Part shown: positions 1 to 8,118 of the stretch, one piece after another
Layout: the number at the start of each line of letters is the position of its first letter
How positions within the stretch are numbered: the stretch's first letter is position 1
Source of the DNA: Candidatus Aminicenantes bacterium UBA647
GTDB lineage: Bacteria > Acidobacteriota > Aminicenantia > UBA2199
DNA length: 27,878 nucleotides
NCBI GenBank assembly: GCA_002299555.1
Contig: DBOL01000010.1
Location: forward strand, 1-27,878
Reading direction: 5' to 3'
Position numbers and translations under genes: made by a program
Notes under the pieces: generated by a model
Databases searched by the model: none
The model's input: the letters and a program-made list of their open reading frames with translations, nothing else
What the model was told of the DNA's origin: nothing

Positions 1-41
1 AAATTTGCTGTATTTGTCAATGCCTTTTAAATTAATCACTC

Positions 42-70
42 TTGACAAAAAAGCCCTTTTCCTTTATTCT
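42..70 (+). promoter_or_regulatory. Sigma-70 promoter of the tRNA-Gly/tRNA-Cys unit
   Basis: A perfect -35 TTGACA (42-47), a 17-base spacer and a -10 TATTCT (65-70, 5 of 6 to TATAAT) lie just ahead of the first tRNA. The expected start point near 77 leaves only about 6 bases before the tRNA. A TGTCAA at 15-20 is a TTGACA on the opposite strand and may be the -35 of a divergent promoter running off the window. Confidence 0.8.
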
Positions 71-82
71 ATCTTTTCAAAA

Positions 83-157
83 GCGGGAATAGCTCAGTGG
101 TAGAGCGCGACCTTGCCAAGGTCGATGTCGCGAGTTCGAACCTCGTTTCCCGCTCCA
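83..157 (+). tRNA. tRNA-Gly (GCC)
   Basis: A full cloverleaf can be drawn. The acceptor stem GCGGGAA (83-89) pairs with TTCCCGC (147-153). The anticodon stem 108-112/120-124 encloses the loop TTGCCAA with anticodon GCC at 115-117. The T loop is in the usual GTTCGAA context. The 3' CCA is encoded (155-157) after discriminator T. It is the first gene of a two-tRNA unit, eight bases ahead of tRNA-Cys. Confidence 0.97.
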
Positions 158-164
158 TTTTACC

Positions 165-235
165 GGCGGCGTAGCCAAGTGGTAAGGCAGCGGTCTGCAA
201 AATCGCTATCATCGGTTCAAATCCGGTCGCCGCCT
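165..235 (+). tRNA. tRNA-Cys (GCA)
   Basis: The acceptor GGCGGCG (165-171) pairs with CGCCGCC (228-234). The anticodon stem 190-194/202-206 (one G-T pair) holds the loop CTGCAAA with anticodon GCA at 197-199. The T arm is 211-215/223-227 around TTCAAAT. The CCA end is not encoded, unlike the tRNA-Gly next to it. The last two bases overlap the stop codon of the convergent membrane-protein gene on the other strand. Confidence 0.96.
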
Positions 236-713
236 ATTTCCCATCCCCTATCTGATCTTTCCCGACATAATGTATCTCCAGTTCAAGGTTATCAAGATCA
301 AGTTTTTTCAAGCCGTTTAATGATTTCCAATGATAATAAAGAAGAAGAGCCGGAACATAAAAAAACATGTTCGGCCCGGGCAGGAGTGCCAGTATTGCCG
401 TGAATGGTATAAGTATTGCCTCGATTACAACCAGTGCTCTTCTCTTAACCCTCTCTTTCCTGATCCAGATAGAGAATAATTTATCAATGAACTCTTTACT
501 TCGTTTTTTATCTGACTCAATAACTATTTTATAATTGTAAATATTTCCCAGAATACTCTGTTTTGAAAGGTAATTGATTATACCCGGGAAATGCTTTGAA
601 GTTACGTCTATTCCTCTCTGTACCCACCCTACTTTTGAAGAGATCTTCTCATATTTAATTATATCAAGCTTGAACTTGAGAACAGAGATTATATCAAATG
701 TGATCGTTTTCAT
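234..713 (-). CDS. Membrane protein resembling the mitochondrial K+/H+ exchange-related family
   Basis: A 159-residue protein of uncertain function. The first ~85 residues are polar, with several Lys/Arg pairs. Residues ~95-130 form one or two hydrophobic segments separated by the motif LPGPNMFFY, followed by YYHWKSLNGLKKL. From memory this proline/glycine turn plus the aromatic-HW...G stretch resembles the family named for mitochondrial K+/H+ exchange (PF10173); that is a motif-level impression, not an established homology. The start ATG overlaps the stop of the upstream thioesterase gene (ATGA, 710-713), so the two are translationally coupled. The stop TAG (234-236) sits on the last two bases of convergent tRNA-Cys. 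No Shine-Dalgarno precedes it, as expected for coupled translation. Confidence 0.7.
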   Translation of the reverse strand: MKTITFDIISVLKFKLDIIKYEKISSKVGWVQRGIDVTSKHFPGIINYLSKQSILGNIYNYKIVIESDKKRSKEFIDKLFSIWIRKERVKRRALVVIEAILIPFTAILALLPGPNMFFYVPALLLYYHWKSLNGLKKLDLDNLELEIHYVGKDQIGDGK

Positions 714-1126
714 ATTATTGAATTCTTTTTCAGATCTACAACAAACAGCTTTCCTTTTCCGGTTGCAATAACCTCTCCATTCATATCAATGATCTCACCC
801 TCGGTAAAAATCAGTCGCTTTTTGATCTCAGTCACTTTGCCCCTCAACTCATACTCTTTACCGGTCAGGCACGGTTTCTTGTATCTGACATTTAACTCAC
901 CTGTTACACATACAAATCCTTTGCTATTTGCTGATTTAACCATAACCTCATCAAGCATTGTTGAGAGAATTCCGCCATGAACAATCCCTTCCCATCCGGC
1001 ATAGTTCTCATCGATAATAAGTTGGGATATAGTTAATTCGCTATCTGTTTTAAAATCAAGCTTCAACCCAATCGGATTATTTTTCCCGCACGCAAAACAC
1101 CTGTTATCATTATTAACGGATCTCAT
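710..1126 (-). CDS. PaaI-type hotdog thioesterase
   Basis: A 138-residue single hotdog-fold protein. In this family the enzymes hydrolyse acyl-CoA or related thioesters in the cytoplasm. The helix motif HGGILSTMLDE (residues ~50-60) carries the usual His-Gly-Gly and acidic residue, and the downstream strand TGELNVRYKKPCLTG is typical. The N-terminus begins CFACGKNNPIGL, a Cys-rich opening common in this branch. Length is normal for the family. It is first in a two-gene unit with the membrane protein, overlapping by 4 bases. The start ATG has no Shine-Dalgarno, and a TTTACA-N17-TATAAA promoter ends 6 bases upstream, so the transcript is probably leaderless. The substrate cannot be told from the sequence. 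Confidence 0.88.
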   Translation of the reverse strand: MRSVNNDNRCFACGKNNPIGLKLDFKTDSELTISQLIIDENYAGWEGIVHGGILSTMLDEVMVKSANSKGFVCVTGELNVRYKKPCLTGKEYELRGKVTEIKKRLIFTEGEIIDMNGEVIATGKGKLFVVDLKKNSII

Positions 1127-1132
1127 TTACAT

Positions 1133-1161
1133 TTTATATACTAATTTTCTGTAGTTGTAAA
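1133..1161 (-). promoter_or_regulatory. Sigma-70 promoter of thioesterase gene, leaderless arrangement
   Basis: On the minus strand, TTTACA (1156-1161), a 17-base spacer and TATAAA (1133-1138) end only 6 bases before the ATG at 1126. The predicted start point therefore falls on or within a base or two of the start codon. There is no purine-rich ribosome site in between. Confidence 0.6.
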
Positions 1162-1196
1162 TCGGTAGTGTATCGTAAAGCCTGGTAATATACTTA

Positions 1197-1225
1197 TTGA
1201 CTTCAATGCCTCTCTTATTTATAGT
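1197..1225 (+). promoter_or_regulatory. Sigma-70 promoter of GAF/PP2C gene, leaderless arrangement
   Basis: TTGACT (1197-1202), a 17-base spacer and TATAGT (1220-1225) precede the ATG at 1232 by 6 bases. The start point should fall at or next to the A of ATG. It faces away from the thioesterase promoter at 1133-1161, making a compact divergent control region. Confidence 0.65.
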
Positions 1226-1231
1226 TGATCT

Positions 1232-2848
1232 ATGAACGACAGGAATATCCTCAGATCGGAATTGACCACTCTCTACTCAGAGCTTGACCTAGGCAACCTT
1301 TTAAATACAATTGCAGAAAAGATCAAGACATATCTGAATTGTGAAGAATCCTCGATCTTCCTTTTTAATCCCAGAAAAGAGGAATTATATTTTGAAATTG
1401 CTACCGGTGGCAAAGAAGAGGAATTAAAGAAAATAATCATAAAAAAAGGTGAAGGTATCGCTGGATGGATAGCTGAGAAAAAAGAATCTCTTATGATAAA
1501 TAATTGTGCTGAAGATTCCCGTTTTAAAAAAACTACAGACAAAAAGATAAGCTTTGTAACAAATTCAATTCTCGGTGTCCCGGTAATATCAGGTGACACT
1601 TTGATCGGAGTTGTTGAGGCTATAAACAAGATCGAAGGGGAGTTCTCAAATGATGATGAAGAACTCCTGAATGAATTCTCTTCATTCATATCGATCCCTC
1701 TGCAAAATGCCATCCTCTTCAGAGATGTAATGAACGAATCAAAGGAGAAAGGACAATTAATAGAGCTTGGTAAGATCGTCTCTTCTTCATTCAGTTTTGA
1801 AGATGTTTTTAATACACTTAGAGATATTATTACCGGCATACTTCCTGCAACCGGAATCAATGTAATGGTTGATTCTCAAAAGAAGATCTATAGATTAATT
1901 GAAAAGGAAAAAGATGACACTGAAGAAGAACAGAATCTCACTATTATCAAAGATGATCAGGCTATATTTCCATTAAGGACACAGGAAAAACACCTTGGTT
2001 TTCTTGAGATCAGCTCGGAGAAACCTATTCATGAGGCATTTTTATCACTTCTGAGAGGCCTGTCAATTTTCGTAGCAATATCAATTAACAAATATGAAAT
2101 GTATAAGGATCTACTTGAAAAAGAGAGGATCGAAAAAGAGCTTCAGATAGCAAGAGATATACAACAATCTTTTTTAATGAGTGAGAAAATAGATCTAAAG
2201 GGGATAGAATTTTCATTCACCAATGTTCCTTCATCCAGTGTCGGTGGGGACTATTACGATATTATTAAACTGAGTGACAATAATTCTGTATTTACAATTA
2301 ATGATATATCCGGACACGGGATCCCGGCTTCACTTCTGATGTCAATTGTGAGAGCAAATTTTGTCTATACGATCAGGAAAGAAAAAAACATACTGAATAC
2401 TGTCAGATATTTGAATGATCTGATAGCGGAAACAACCGAGCCAAATCTTTATGTAACTTCTTTTACATGTTCCATAGATACTGACAAAAAGTTGATGAAA
2501 TATCTGAATTGCGGACACAACCCCTCTCTTATTATAAGAAAAGGGCAGGCGATGGAATTAACAGAAGGTGATACTGTCCTTGGTATGTTCACCGGTTCTG
2601 AATTCAACATCAGGGAAGAATCCCTGAAGAAAAATGATATAATAGTCCTATATACTGATGGCGTTATTGAAGCCGAGAATAGCGATGACGAACAATTTTC
2701 ACTCGAAAGACTGAAAAACGTAGTTATTAATAATTCTGAAAAGGATACTGACTTAATAAAAAAGGAAATAATGGATGAGTTAATGGAATTTAACGGATCA
2801 GATCGCTTTACTGACGATATAACTTTTATACTAATCAAAGTAAACTGA
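1232..2848 (+). CDS. GAF-domain PP2C/SpoIIE-type serine phosphatase (RsbU-like)
   Basis: A 538-residue cytoplasmic signalling phosphatase. Residues ~10-165 form a GAF sensor domain (the GEGIAGWIAEKKESLMINN stretch, then the LGVPVISGDTLIGVVEAINK core). A second, weaker sensor-like region spans ~175-290. A coiled linker at ~292-316 (LEKERIEKELQIARDIQQSFL-like) leads into the PP2C catalytic domain to the C-terminus. The metal-binding aspartates are visible in GGDYYD (residues 338-343), NDISGHG (357-363), LYTDG and DDITF. Such proteins usually dephosphorylate anti-sigma-factor antagonists in partner-switching cascades; no partner is encoded nearby, so the target is unknown. No transmembrane segment is present. 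The start ATG has no Shine-Dalgarno, but a promoter 6 bases upstream supports it. The HAD gene follows 25 bases downstream. Confidence 0.93.
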   Translation: MNDRNILRSELTTLYSELDLGNLLNTIAEKIKTYLNCEESSIFLFNPRKEELYFEIATGGKEEELKKIIIKKGEGIAGWIAEKKESLMINNCAEDSRFKKTTDKKISFVTNSILGVPVISGDTLIGVVEAINKIEGEFSNDDEELLNEFSSFISIPLQNAILFRDVMNESKEKGQLIELGKIVSSSFSFEDVFNTLRDIITGILPATGINVMVDSQKKIYRLIEKEKDDTEEEQNLTIIKDDQAIFPLRTQEKHLGFLEISSEKPIHEAFLSLLRGLSIFVAISINKYEMYKDLLEKERIEKELQIARDIQQSFLMSEKIDLKGIEFSFTNVPSSSVGGDYYDIIKLSDNNSVFTINDISGHGIPASLLMSIVRANFVYTIRKEKNILNTVRYLNDLIAETTEPNLYVTSFTCSIDTDKKLMKYLNCGHNPSLIIRKGQAMELTEGDTVLGMFTGSEFNIREESLKKNDIIVLYTDGVIEAENSDDEQFSLERLKNVVINNSEKDTDLIKKEIMDELMEFNGSDRFTDDITFILIKVN

Positions 2849-2873
2849 ACATTCATCTGCAAAAATAAAAAAT

Positions 2874-3530
2874 ATGATTAAAACAATAATTTTTGACCTT
2901 GATGGTACGCTGATAGAATCTTTGTCATCAATAGTATCTTCTATAAATTTTCTTCTGAAAAAAGAGGGCTTCCCGATACACTCTGATGATGAATACAAAA
3001 TGTTCTTAGGCGATGGAGTAACCCAACTTATAGAGCGATCTTTCCCTGAGATCAATTCTGATAAACTTGAATACTATATAAAAGAGTATATTAATATCTA
3101 CACAAATTCCTGGCGAGAGAAAACCATCGCTTTTGATGGCATTAATCAAATGCTTAGAAAATTTCAAAAAAACAAAATAAACATGTTCATATTGTCAAAT
3201 AAGAGAAATGACCTAACCAAACTTCAGGTTAGCGAACTATTTTCAGATATTAACTTTCTTGAAGTTAAAGGAGCCATTGAAGGAATTCCAAAAAAACCGA
3301 ACCCTCATACTGCAATTCAAATGCTTACCGGGAATAATTTATCTCCAAAAGAGACAATGTTTATTGGTGATTCAGGGGTAGATATGGAAACAGCCATAAA
3401 TGGAGGGATGATCGCAGGAGGTGTTTTGTGGGGATTCAGAAGCCATGAAGAATTAGAGAAAACCGGAGCAGACTATTTATTCGAAACTCCTTCAGATATC
3501 AGAAGAATTATTTTAGAAGAAAGCAGCTAG
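2874..3530 (+). CDS. HAD-family phosphatase, phosphoglycolate phosphatase-like
   Basis: A 218-residue haloacid-dehalogenase-type hydrolase. Motif I FDLDGTLIES is at residues 7-16 (both nucleophile and acid Asp present), motif II ILSNKRN holds the Ser, motif III lysine is in IPKKPNPHT, and motif IV is FIGDSGVDMETAINGGM. An alpha-helical C1 cap lies between motifs I and II. This layout matches phosphoglycolate phosphatase (Gph) and pyrophosphatase PpaX relatives, which remove phosphate from small metabolites; the exact substrate is uncertain. It lies 25 bases after the GAF/PP2C gene and is probably cotranscribed. No Shine-Dalgarno is visible, only an A-rich run. Its 3' end overlaps the convergent kdsC stop by 4 bases. 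Confidence 0.87.
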   Translation: MIKTIIFDLDGTLIESLSSIVSSINFLLKKEGFPIHSDDEYKMFLGDGVTQLIERSFPEINSDKLEYYIKEYINIYTNSWREKTIAFDGINQMLRKFQKNKINMFILSNKRNDLTKLQVSELFSDINFLEVKGAIEGIPKKPNPHTAIQMLTGNNLSPKETMFIGDSGVDMETAINGGMIAGGVLWGFRSHEELEKTGADYLFETPSDIRRIILEESS

Positions 3531-4087
3531 GAATTCACTTTCTTAAGTATATCCTCAACGTTATCGGATTCTTTTATCCTTGTAAATATTTCCGGCCACT
3601 TCTCCTGAGCATCCAGAATAAAATCGATCACTTCCCGGACAGCTCCCCGACCTCCATATCTTTTTGAAATGTAATGAGATATCCTTTTTATCAATGGATG
3701 AGCATCTCCTACAGCAGCAGAAAATCCGACCATACCCATTACTTCAGCATCGCCTATATCATCTCCGACATAAGCAACCTCATCTTTGTCCAATCCATAT
3801 TTTTCCAATAGTTCATAAAAAGGAATAGTTTTGTTAAATATCCCTTCATAATAATCATCTATATTAAGCTCATCTGCTCTCTGTTTTACTGCCTTTGAAG
3901 CTTTTCCTGTAATAATTGCGGTCTTGATCCCTGCCAGGTTTGCAAAAAAAACTCCTGTACCATCTTTTACATCAAAGGACTTGATTGTTTCCCCGTCAGG
4001 AAGAACAAAAAAACGCCCGTCTGATAGTGTTCCATCAACATCCATAATAATCAGTTTAATTTTTTTAGCTAATTCTTTCTGATCCAT
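3527..4087 (-). CDS. kdsC: 3-deoxy-D-manno-octulosonate 8-phosphate phosphatase (KdsC)
   Basis: Removes phosphate from Kdo-8-phosphate to give free Kdo, third step of the pathway for the LPS inner-core sugar. It is a capless class-III HAD enzyme of about 186 residues: IIMDVDGTLSDG near the N-terminus, the family loop SFDVKDGTGV, AIITGKAS as motif II, and YVGDDIGDAEVMGMVGFSAAVGDAHP as motif IV. I place the start at the ATG at 4087, which overlaps the kdsD stop as TGATG and has GGAG eight bases upstream. An ATG at 4108 would add seven residues but lacks a ribosome site. It is the last gene of ftsK-kdsA-kdsD-kdsC, with its pathway partners directly upstream. The CMP-Kdo synthetase gene kdsB is not in the window. 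Confidence 0.93.
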   Translation of the reverse strand: MDQKELAKKIKLIIMDVDGTLSDGRFFVLPDGETIKSFDVKDGTGVFFANLAGIKTAIITGKASKAVKQRADELNIDDYYEGIFNKTIPFYELLEKYGLDKDEVAYVGDDIGDAEVMGMVGFSAAVGDAHPLIKRISHYISKRYGGRGAVREVIDFILDAQEKWPEIFTRIKESDNVEDILKKVNS

Positions 4088-5043
4088 CAGATCATCTCCG
4101 TTCTCCATAGATCATGCAGATGAACAAATCCCTTTAATTTTTTTCCTTCTGCAACAATGATAGAGGTTATTTTTTTTTCTTCCATGATATTCAAAGCTTC
4201 TACTGCCATGCTGTCAGGTGATATTGTAACCGGGTCATGTGACATAAAATCAGAAACAACTGATTTTGAAAAATCATTACCTTTAAGAAATGCCCGTCTG
4301 AGATCTCCATCAGTTATAATTCCTTCAATTACAAGATCTTTATCTGCTATTATCGCGACTCCATATTTCCGTTCATCAACAAGTCTTATCACATCAAGCA
4401 TAGGACTTGATCCTTCAACTACCGGAAGCTTGTCGGGATGGTGCATACATTGCTTAACCTTAAGCAACTTTCTACCTATGTTTCCTCCGGGATGATTATA
4501 TCGGAAATCATCAGCTCCAAATCCCTTTTTTTTCATTAATGCGATTGCAAGTGCATCACCCATAGCAAGAGATAACGTTGTAGAGGCCGTAGGAACAATG
4601 CCGATCGGACAAGCCTCTTTCTCAATGCTGCAATCAATGGATACATCACTCTCATTTGCAAGAGAGGAGCTCATGTCACCAACAAGCGAAATAAGCCCCA
4701 CACCAAGCCTTTTAACAAAGTTCAAAAGTCTTATAACTTCATGAGTCTCTCCACTTGTTGAGAGGGCTATTACAATATCGTCTGAATTAATTATCCCGAT
4801 ATCTCCGTGGAGAGCATCAGATGGATGAAGATATACTGATGGCGAACCTGTTGAAGTGAGGGTGGCAGATATTTTTTTCCCGATCAGGCCTGATTTCCCC
4901 ATACCGGTTATAACGATACGGCCTTTGGTCTTGAACATCATTTCAACAGCAAGTTCGAAATTCTGACCGAGCTTCTTTAACGATCCCAGTATTGCTTCGG
5001 CTTCTATTTGCAGAACCTCTTTCCCGGTCTCAATCATGTTCAT
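4087..5043 (-). CDS. kdsD: Arabinose-5-phosphate isomerase (KdsD/KpsF) with CBS pair
   Basis: Interconverts ribulose-5-phosphate and arabinose-5-phosphate, the first committed step to Kdo. The 318-residue length is standard. An N-terminal SIS sugar-isomerase domain (residues ~30-170) shows ITGMGKSGLIGKKI, TGSPSVYLHPSDALHGD and the STSGET phosphosugar-binding loop. Two C-terminal CBS motifs (~200-318) close with the typical IVAEGKKLKGFVHLHDLWR. Start and stop are both overlapped: the ATG forms TAATG with the kdsA stop at 5043, and its stop forms TGATG with kdsC. This indicates tight translational coupling of three consecutive pathway steps. A second Met two codons in (5037) is an alternative start. 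Confidence 0.95.
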   Translation of the reverse strand: MNMIETGKEVLQIEAEAILGSLKKLGQNFELAVEMMFKTKGRIVITGMGKSGLIGKKISATLTSTGSPSVYLHPSDALHGDIGIINSDDIVIALSTSGETHEVIRLLNFVKRLGVGLISLVGDMSSSLANESDVSIDCSIEKEACPIGIVPTASTTLSLAMGDALAIALMKKKGFGADDFRYNHPGGNIGRKLLKVKQCMHHPDKLPVVEGSSPMLDVIRLVDERKYGVAIIADKDLVIEGIITDGDLRRAFLKGNDFSKSVVSDFMSHDPVTISPDSMAVEALNIMEEKKITSIIVAEGKKLKGFVHLHDLWRTEMI

Positions 5044-5843
5044 TAAGTTATATTATATATTTTTTCCAACCTAATTAATAGTGGTTTCAATTTTTTAAGA
5101 TCAAGCGAATTCGCTCCGTCTGAGAGAGCATTCAACGGATCCGGATGTACTTCGAGGAAAACTCCATCAGCTCCTGCCAGAAGTCCTGCACCTGCAATAA
5201 GAGGAATAAATTCAGGATCTCCTCCTGTCACACCGTCAGTTGCGGTAGGCCTTTGGACAGAATGTGTTGCATCAATGATCACAGGATAACCTGTCTTTTT
5301 CATCACAGGTATATTCCTTATATCAACAACAAGGTTCCTGTATCCAAAAAAAGTTCCTCTTTCAGTAAGAAGAATATTCTTATTCCCTGTTGATCTTATT
5401 TTTTCGGCAACAAAATTCATATCTTCGGGTGCCATAAACTGACTCTTCTTTACATTGACCGGCAGATCGGTTTTACCTGCAGCGATTAAAAGATCGGTCT
5501 GCCTGCATAAAAATGCCGGGATCTGAATAATGTCCAATACTTCTGCAGCCTGATCAGCCTGCTGTGATTCATGGATATCTGAAAGTACAGGTAACTTTAA
5601 TTCTTCTTTAACTTTCTTTAATATTCTCAACCCCTCTTTTATCCCTGGGCCTCGGTATGAATTTATCGATGATCTGTTCGCTTTATCAAAAGATGCTTTA
5701 AATACTATATCTAGATTTAACTCTTCAGATATATCTTTAAGCGATTCAGCAATCAGCATTGTCATCTTTTCACTCTCTATCACACATGGTCCCAGAATGA
5801 AAAATAATTTCTCTCTATTTAATTCAAGATTTCCAATTTTCAC
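5043..5843 (-). CDS. kdsA: Kdo-8-phosphate synthase (KdsA)
   Basis: Condenses phosphoenolpyruvate with arabinose-5-phosphate to Kdo-8-phosphate. The 266-residue TIM-barrel enzyme shows the family signatures FILGPCVIESE (residues 15-25), FKASFDKANRSS with the substrate-binding Lys/Arg, LSDIHE, IQIPAFLCRQTDLL, NVKKSQFMAPEDM, LTERGTFFGYRNLVVD and DATHSVQRP. It starts with GTG at 5843, supported by GAGGAG five bases upstream, inside the 3' end of ftsK; only 2 bases separate it from the ftsK stop. A Cys in the N-terminal LGPC motif is present, as in all such synthases; I did not decide between the metal-dependent and metal-independent classes. Confidence in the function is very high. Confidence 0.97.
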   Translation of the reverse strand: MKIGNLELNREKLFFILGPCVIESEKMTMLIAESLKDISEELNLDIVFKASFDKANRSSINSYRGPGIKEGLRILKKVKEELKLPVLSDIHESQQADQAAEVLDIIQIPAFLCRQTDLLIAAGKTDLPVNVKKSQFMAPEDMNFVAEKIRSTGNKNILLTERGTFFGYRNLVVDIRNIPVMKKTGYPVIIDATHSVQRPTATDGVTGGDPEFIPLIAGAGLLAGADGVFLEVHPDPLNALSDGANSLDLKKLKPLLIRLEKIYNIT

Positions 5844-5845
5844 TT

Positions 5846-8110
5846 TTACTCCTCAGTATTTTCCATTTGCTCCACGTCAGTCATGGTCATGAGTATCTTT
5901 CTCTGATTTTTATTGTTCGGAGATGATACCACACCTCTGTTTTCCAATTGGTCCATTAATCTACCTGCTCTTGCATAGCCTATACTTAGTTTTCGCTGAA
6001 GAAATGATGCTGAAGCCTGCCCTGAATTGATGATCGTCTCAGCAGCAGGAAAGAACATCTTATCAAGTTCATCATCTCCGGTTACAGTTTCAGGTTTCGT
6101 CTTAGGTTTTATCACTTCAGTATTAAACTCAGGTTTACTCTTCTTTGAAAGGAATTTCACAACACGTAGAGCTTCTTCTTCAGAAACAAAGGAACAATGT
6201 GCCCTTACAAGTGTAGCGGATTTAGGAGGGAGAACAAGCATATCACCCTGACCGAGAAGCTTTTCAGCACCCATATAGTCAATGATCGTCTTTGAGTCAT
6301 TTCTTGAAGGAACTGCAAATGCGATCCTCGATGGGAAGTTGTTCTTAATGGTTCCTGTTATCACGTCAACAGAAGGTCTTTGTGTAGCTAATATAAGATG
6401 AATTCCGACTGCTCTGGCTTTTTGAGCGATTCTTGCCACATTATATTCAATATCCTTTGACGATTCCATCATGAGATCGGCAAACTCATCTATTATGATG
6501 ACAATATATGGGATTTTCGTAGTATCTTCGAGAGTATCAATGACCTCATCTCCTGAATTAGTTAAGAGATTAAGCTTTTTATTATATTGTTCAATATTTC
6601 TGACTTGTAATAGAGCAAGTTTTTTATATCTTTTCTCCATTTCAAATATTGCCCAATCAAGAGCATTCTTTGCCAGCTTCGGATTAACTACAACGGGGGT
6701 CAGGAGATGAGGAAGTGAATTATATATAGCAAGCTCCACCCTTTTCGGGTCGATAAGAATAAGCTTTACATCATCAGGCGATGATCTGAATACAATGCTG
6801 AGTATTATAGTATGGATTGCCACACTCTTCCCGCTTCCTGTTGCGCCTGCAATTATCACATGAGGCATTTCCCTTAGGTCAGTAGTGAAGATCTCTCCGC
6901 TCTTTGTTTTCCCCAAAGCAATAGTCAGAGGAGAACTTCCTGCTGCAAATTCCTCAGATTCGAGTATTTCTCTCAAGTGAATGATCTCTCTCTTTTTATT
7001 CGGGATCTCAATACCAATTGCTTTCTTCCCCAGAATCCTCTCGATCCTTACATATTGCGCTTCTGCAACGAGAGCAAGATCTTCAGCAAGATTTACCACA
7101 TCTTTAACTTTTACTCCTGTATCCGGAACAAATTCATAGGTTGTGATAACAGGGCCCGGTGTATATTCGAGAATTTGCCCATTGATCCTGAACTCATTAA
7201 GCCTTTTTGATAAATCATTTTTCTTTTCTTCCAATTCCTTGAAATCAATTTTACTTCTCTCTGTTGGAGCATCGAGGTAAGAGAGAGGAGGTGGAACATA
7301 TTTTTCAGAAATACTCAGGGATTTCCCCATACCTTTAAACAATGCCGGTTCTTCAGGAAATCCACTGGGTTTTTTTACTATCTTTTTTTTCTGTTCAAAA
7401 GATTTTTTCCTTTCAACCCGGGAAGTAGATACTTTATCCTTCAGAGTACCGTTATTGTGCTTTTTTTCAAGTTTTTTCCTCATTCTCCGGTTCTTAAATT
7501 TGCCTGATTGTGCGGTATAAATTTTACTTAGAATACTTAATACAGCAGCAACACCTTTTAACAAAACTTTCAGCATCCTTTGAAGAGAGAGTTTTGCGAT
7601 CAGTGTAAGAGAAATAAATACAAGAATCATAAAAAGGAGAAAGGTCAGAAATCCTTTGATCTCGGACTCAAAAAAACCATTCAGGAAGAATCCGATAATT
7701 CCACCTGTTTTAATACTGGCAGAATCTATTCCTGAATATGGTTTAATGTTTGATAATAGTGCAGAAAAAGAAATAAGTAGTAATATAAATCCGGAACTTT
7801 TTGTATAGAAATTTTTGATCTTTCTATTAAGAAAGAAATAGATCGTAATAAACAGAAAAAATATTATCAATATATATGAAGCATACCCGAACATAACGAA
7901 CAGAAAAGCCGATATCTCTGAACCGATATTCCCACCATAATTTTCAACTACCGTGTTCATTGTAGAGTGAAAAAAACTGGGATCAAAAGGAGAATAACTG
8001 ACCAGACTGAATATCAATAGAATTGAAAGAAAAAGAAAAACTATCCCGAAAATTTCACTTTTTATAGATAGTTCATAAGAGTTTTCATCCACTCTTTTTC
8101 CTTTCTTCAT
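5846..8110 (-). CDS. ftsK: FtsK/SpoIIIE DNA translocase
   Basis: A septum-anchored hexameric motor that moves chromosomal DNA during division and supports dimer resolution. It has 754 residues. About four membrane segments lie between ~20 and 185. A short basic, low-complexity linker (~200-290) follows, then the motor: Walker A GATGSGKS at 422-429, the IDPKRVEL block, Walker B IIIDEFADLM at 538-547 and ATQRPSVDVITG. A gamma winged-helix DNA-reading domain (~680-745) includes QASASFLQRKLSIGYARAGRLM. The linker is much shorter than in E. coli. It leads the Kdo operon. The ATG at 8110 has no ribosome site and is 8 bases from a consensus -10. A GTG at 8092 (codon 7) has AAAGGA six bases upstream and may be the true start. 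Confidence 0.96.
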   Translation of the reverse strand: MKKGKRVDENSYELSIKSEIFGIVFLFLSILLIFSLVSYSPFDPSFFHSTMNTVVENYGGNIGSEISAFLFVMFGYASYILIIFFLFITIYFFLNRKIKNFYTKSSGFILLLISFSALLSNIKPYSGIDSASIKTGGIIGFFLNGFFESEIKGFLTFLLFMILVFISLTLIAKLSLQRMLKVLLKGVAAVLSILSKIYTAQSGKFKNRRMRKKLEKKHNNGTLKDKVSTSRVERKKSFEQKKKIVKKPSGFPEEPALFKGMGKSLSISEKYVPPPLSYLDAPTERSKIDFKELEEKKNDLSKRLNEFRINGQILEYTPGPVITTYEFVPDTGVKVKDVVNLAEDLALVAEAQYVRIERILGKKAIGIEIPNKKREIIHLREILESEEFAAGSSPLTIALGKTKSGEIFTTDLREMPHVIIAGATGSGKSVAIHTIILSIVFRSSPDDVKLILIDPKRVELAIYNSLPHLLTPVVVNPKLAKNALDWAIFEMEKRYKKLALLQVRNIEQYNKKLNLLTNSGDEVIDTLEDTTKIPYIVIIIDEFADLMMESSKDIEYNVARIAQKARAVGIHLILATQRPSVDVITGTIKNNFPSRIAFAVPSRNDSKTIIDYMGAEKLLGQGDMLVLPPKSATLVRAHCSFVSEEEALRVVKFLSKKSKPEFNTEVIKPKTKPETVTGDDELDKMFFPAAETIINSGQASASFLQRKLSIGYARAGRLMDQLENRGVVSSPNNKNQRKILMTMTDVEQMENTEE

Positions 8111-8118
8111 CTGGTATC

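Noticed and set aside
113..403. 96-residue plus-strand frame at the start of the window
   Set aside because: It runs through both tRNA genes and the opposite strand of the membrane-protein gene.
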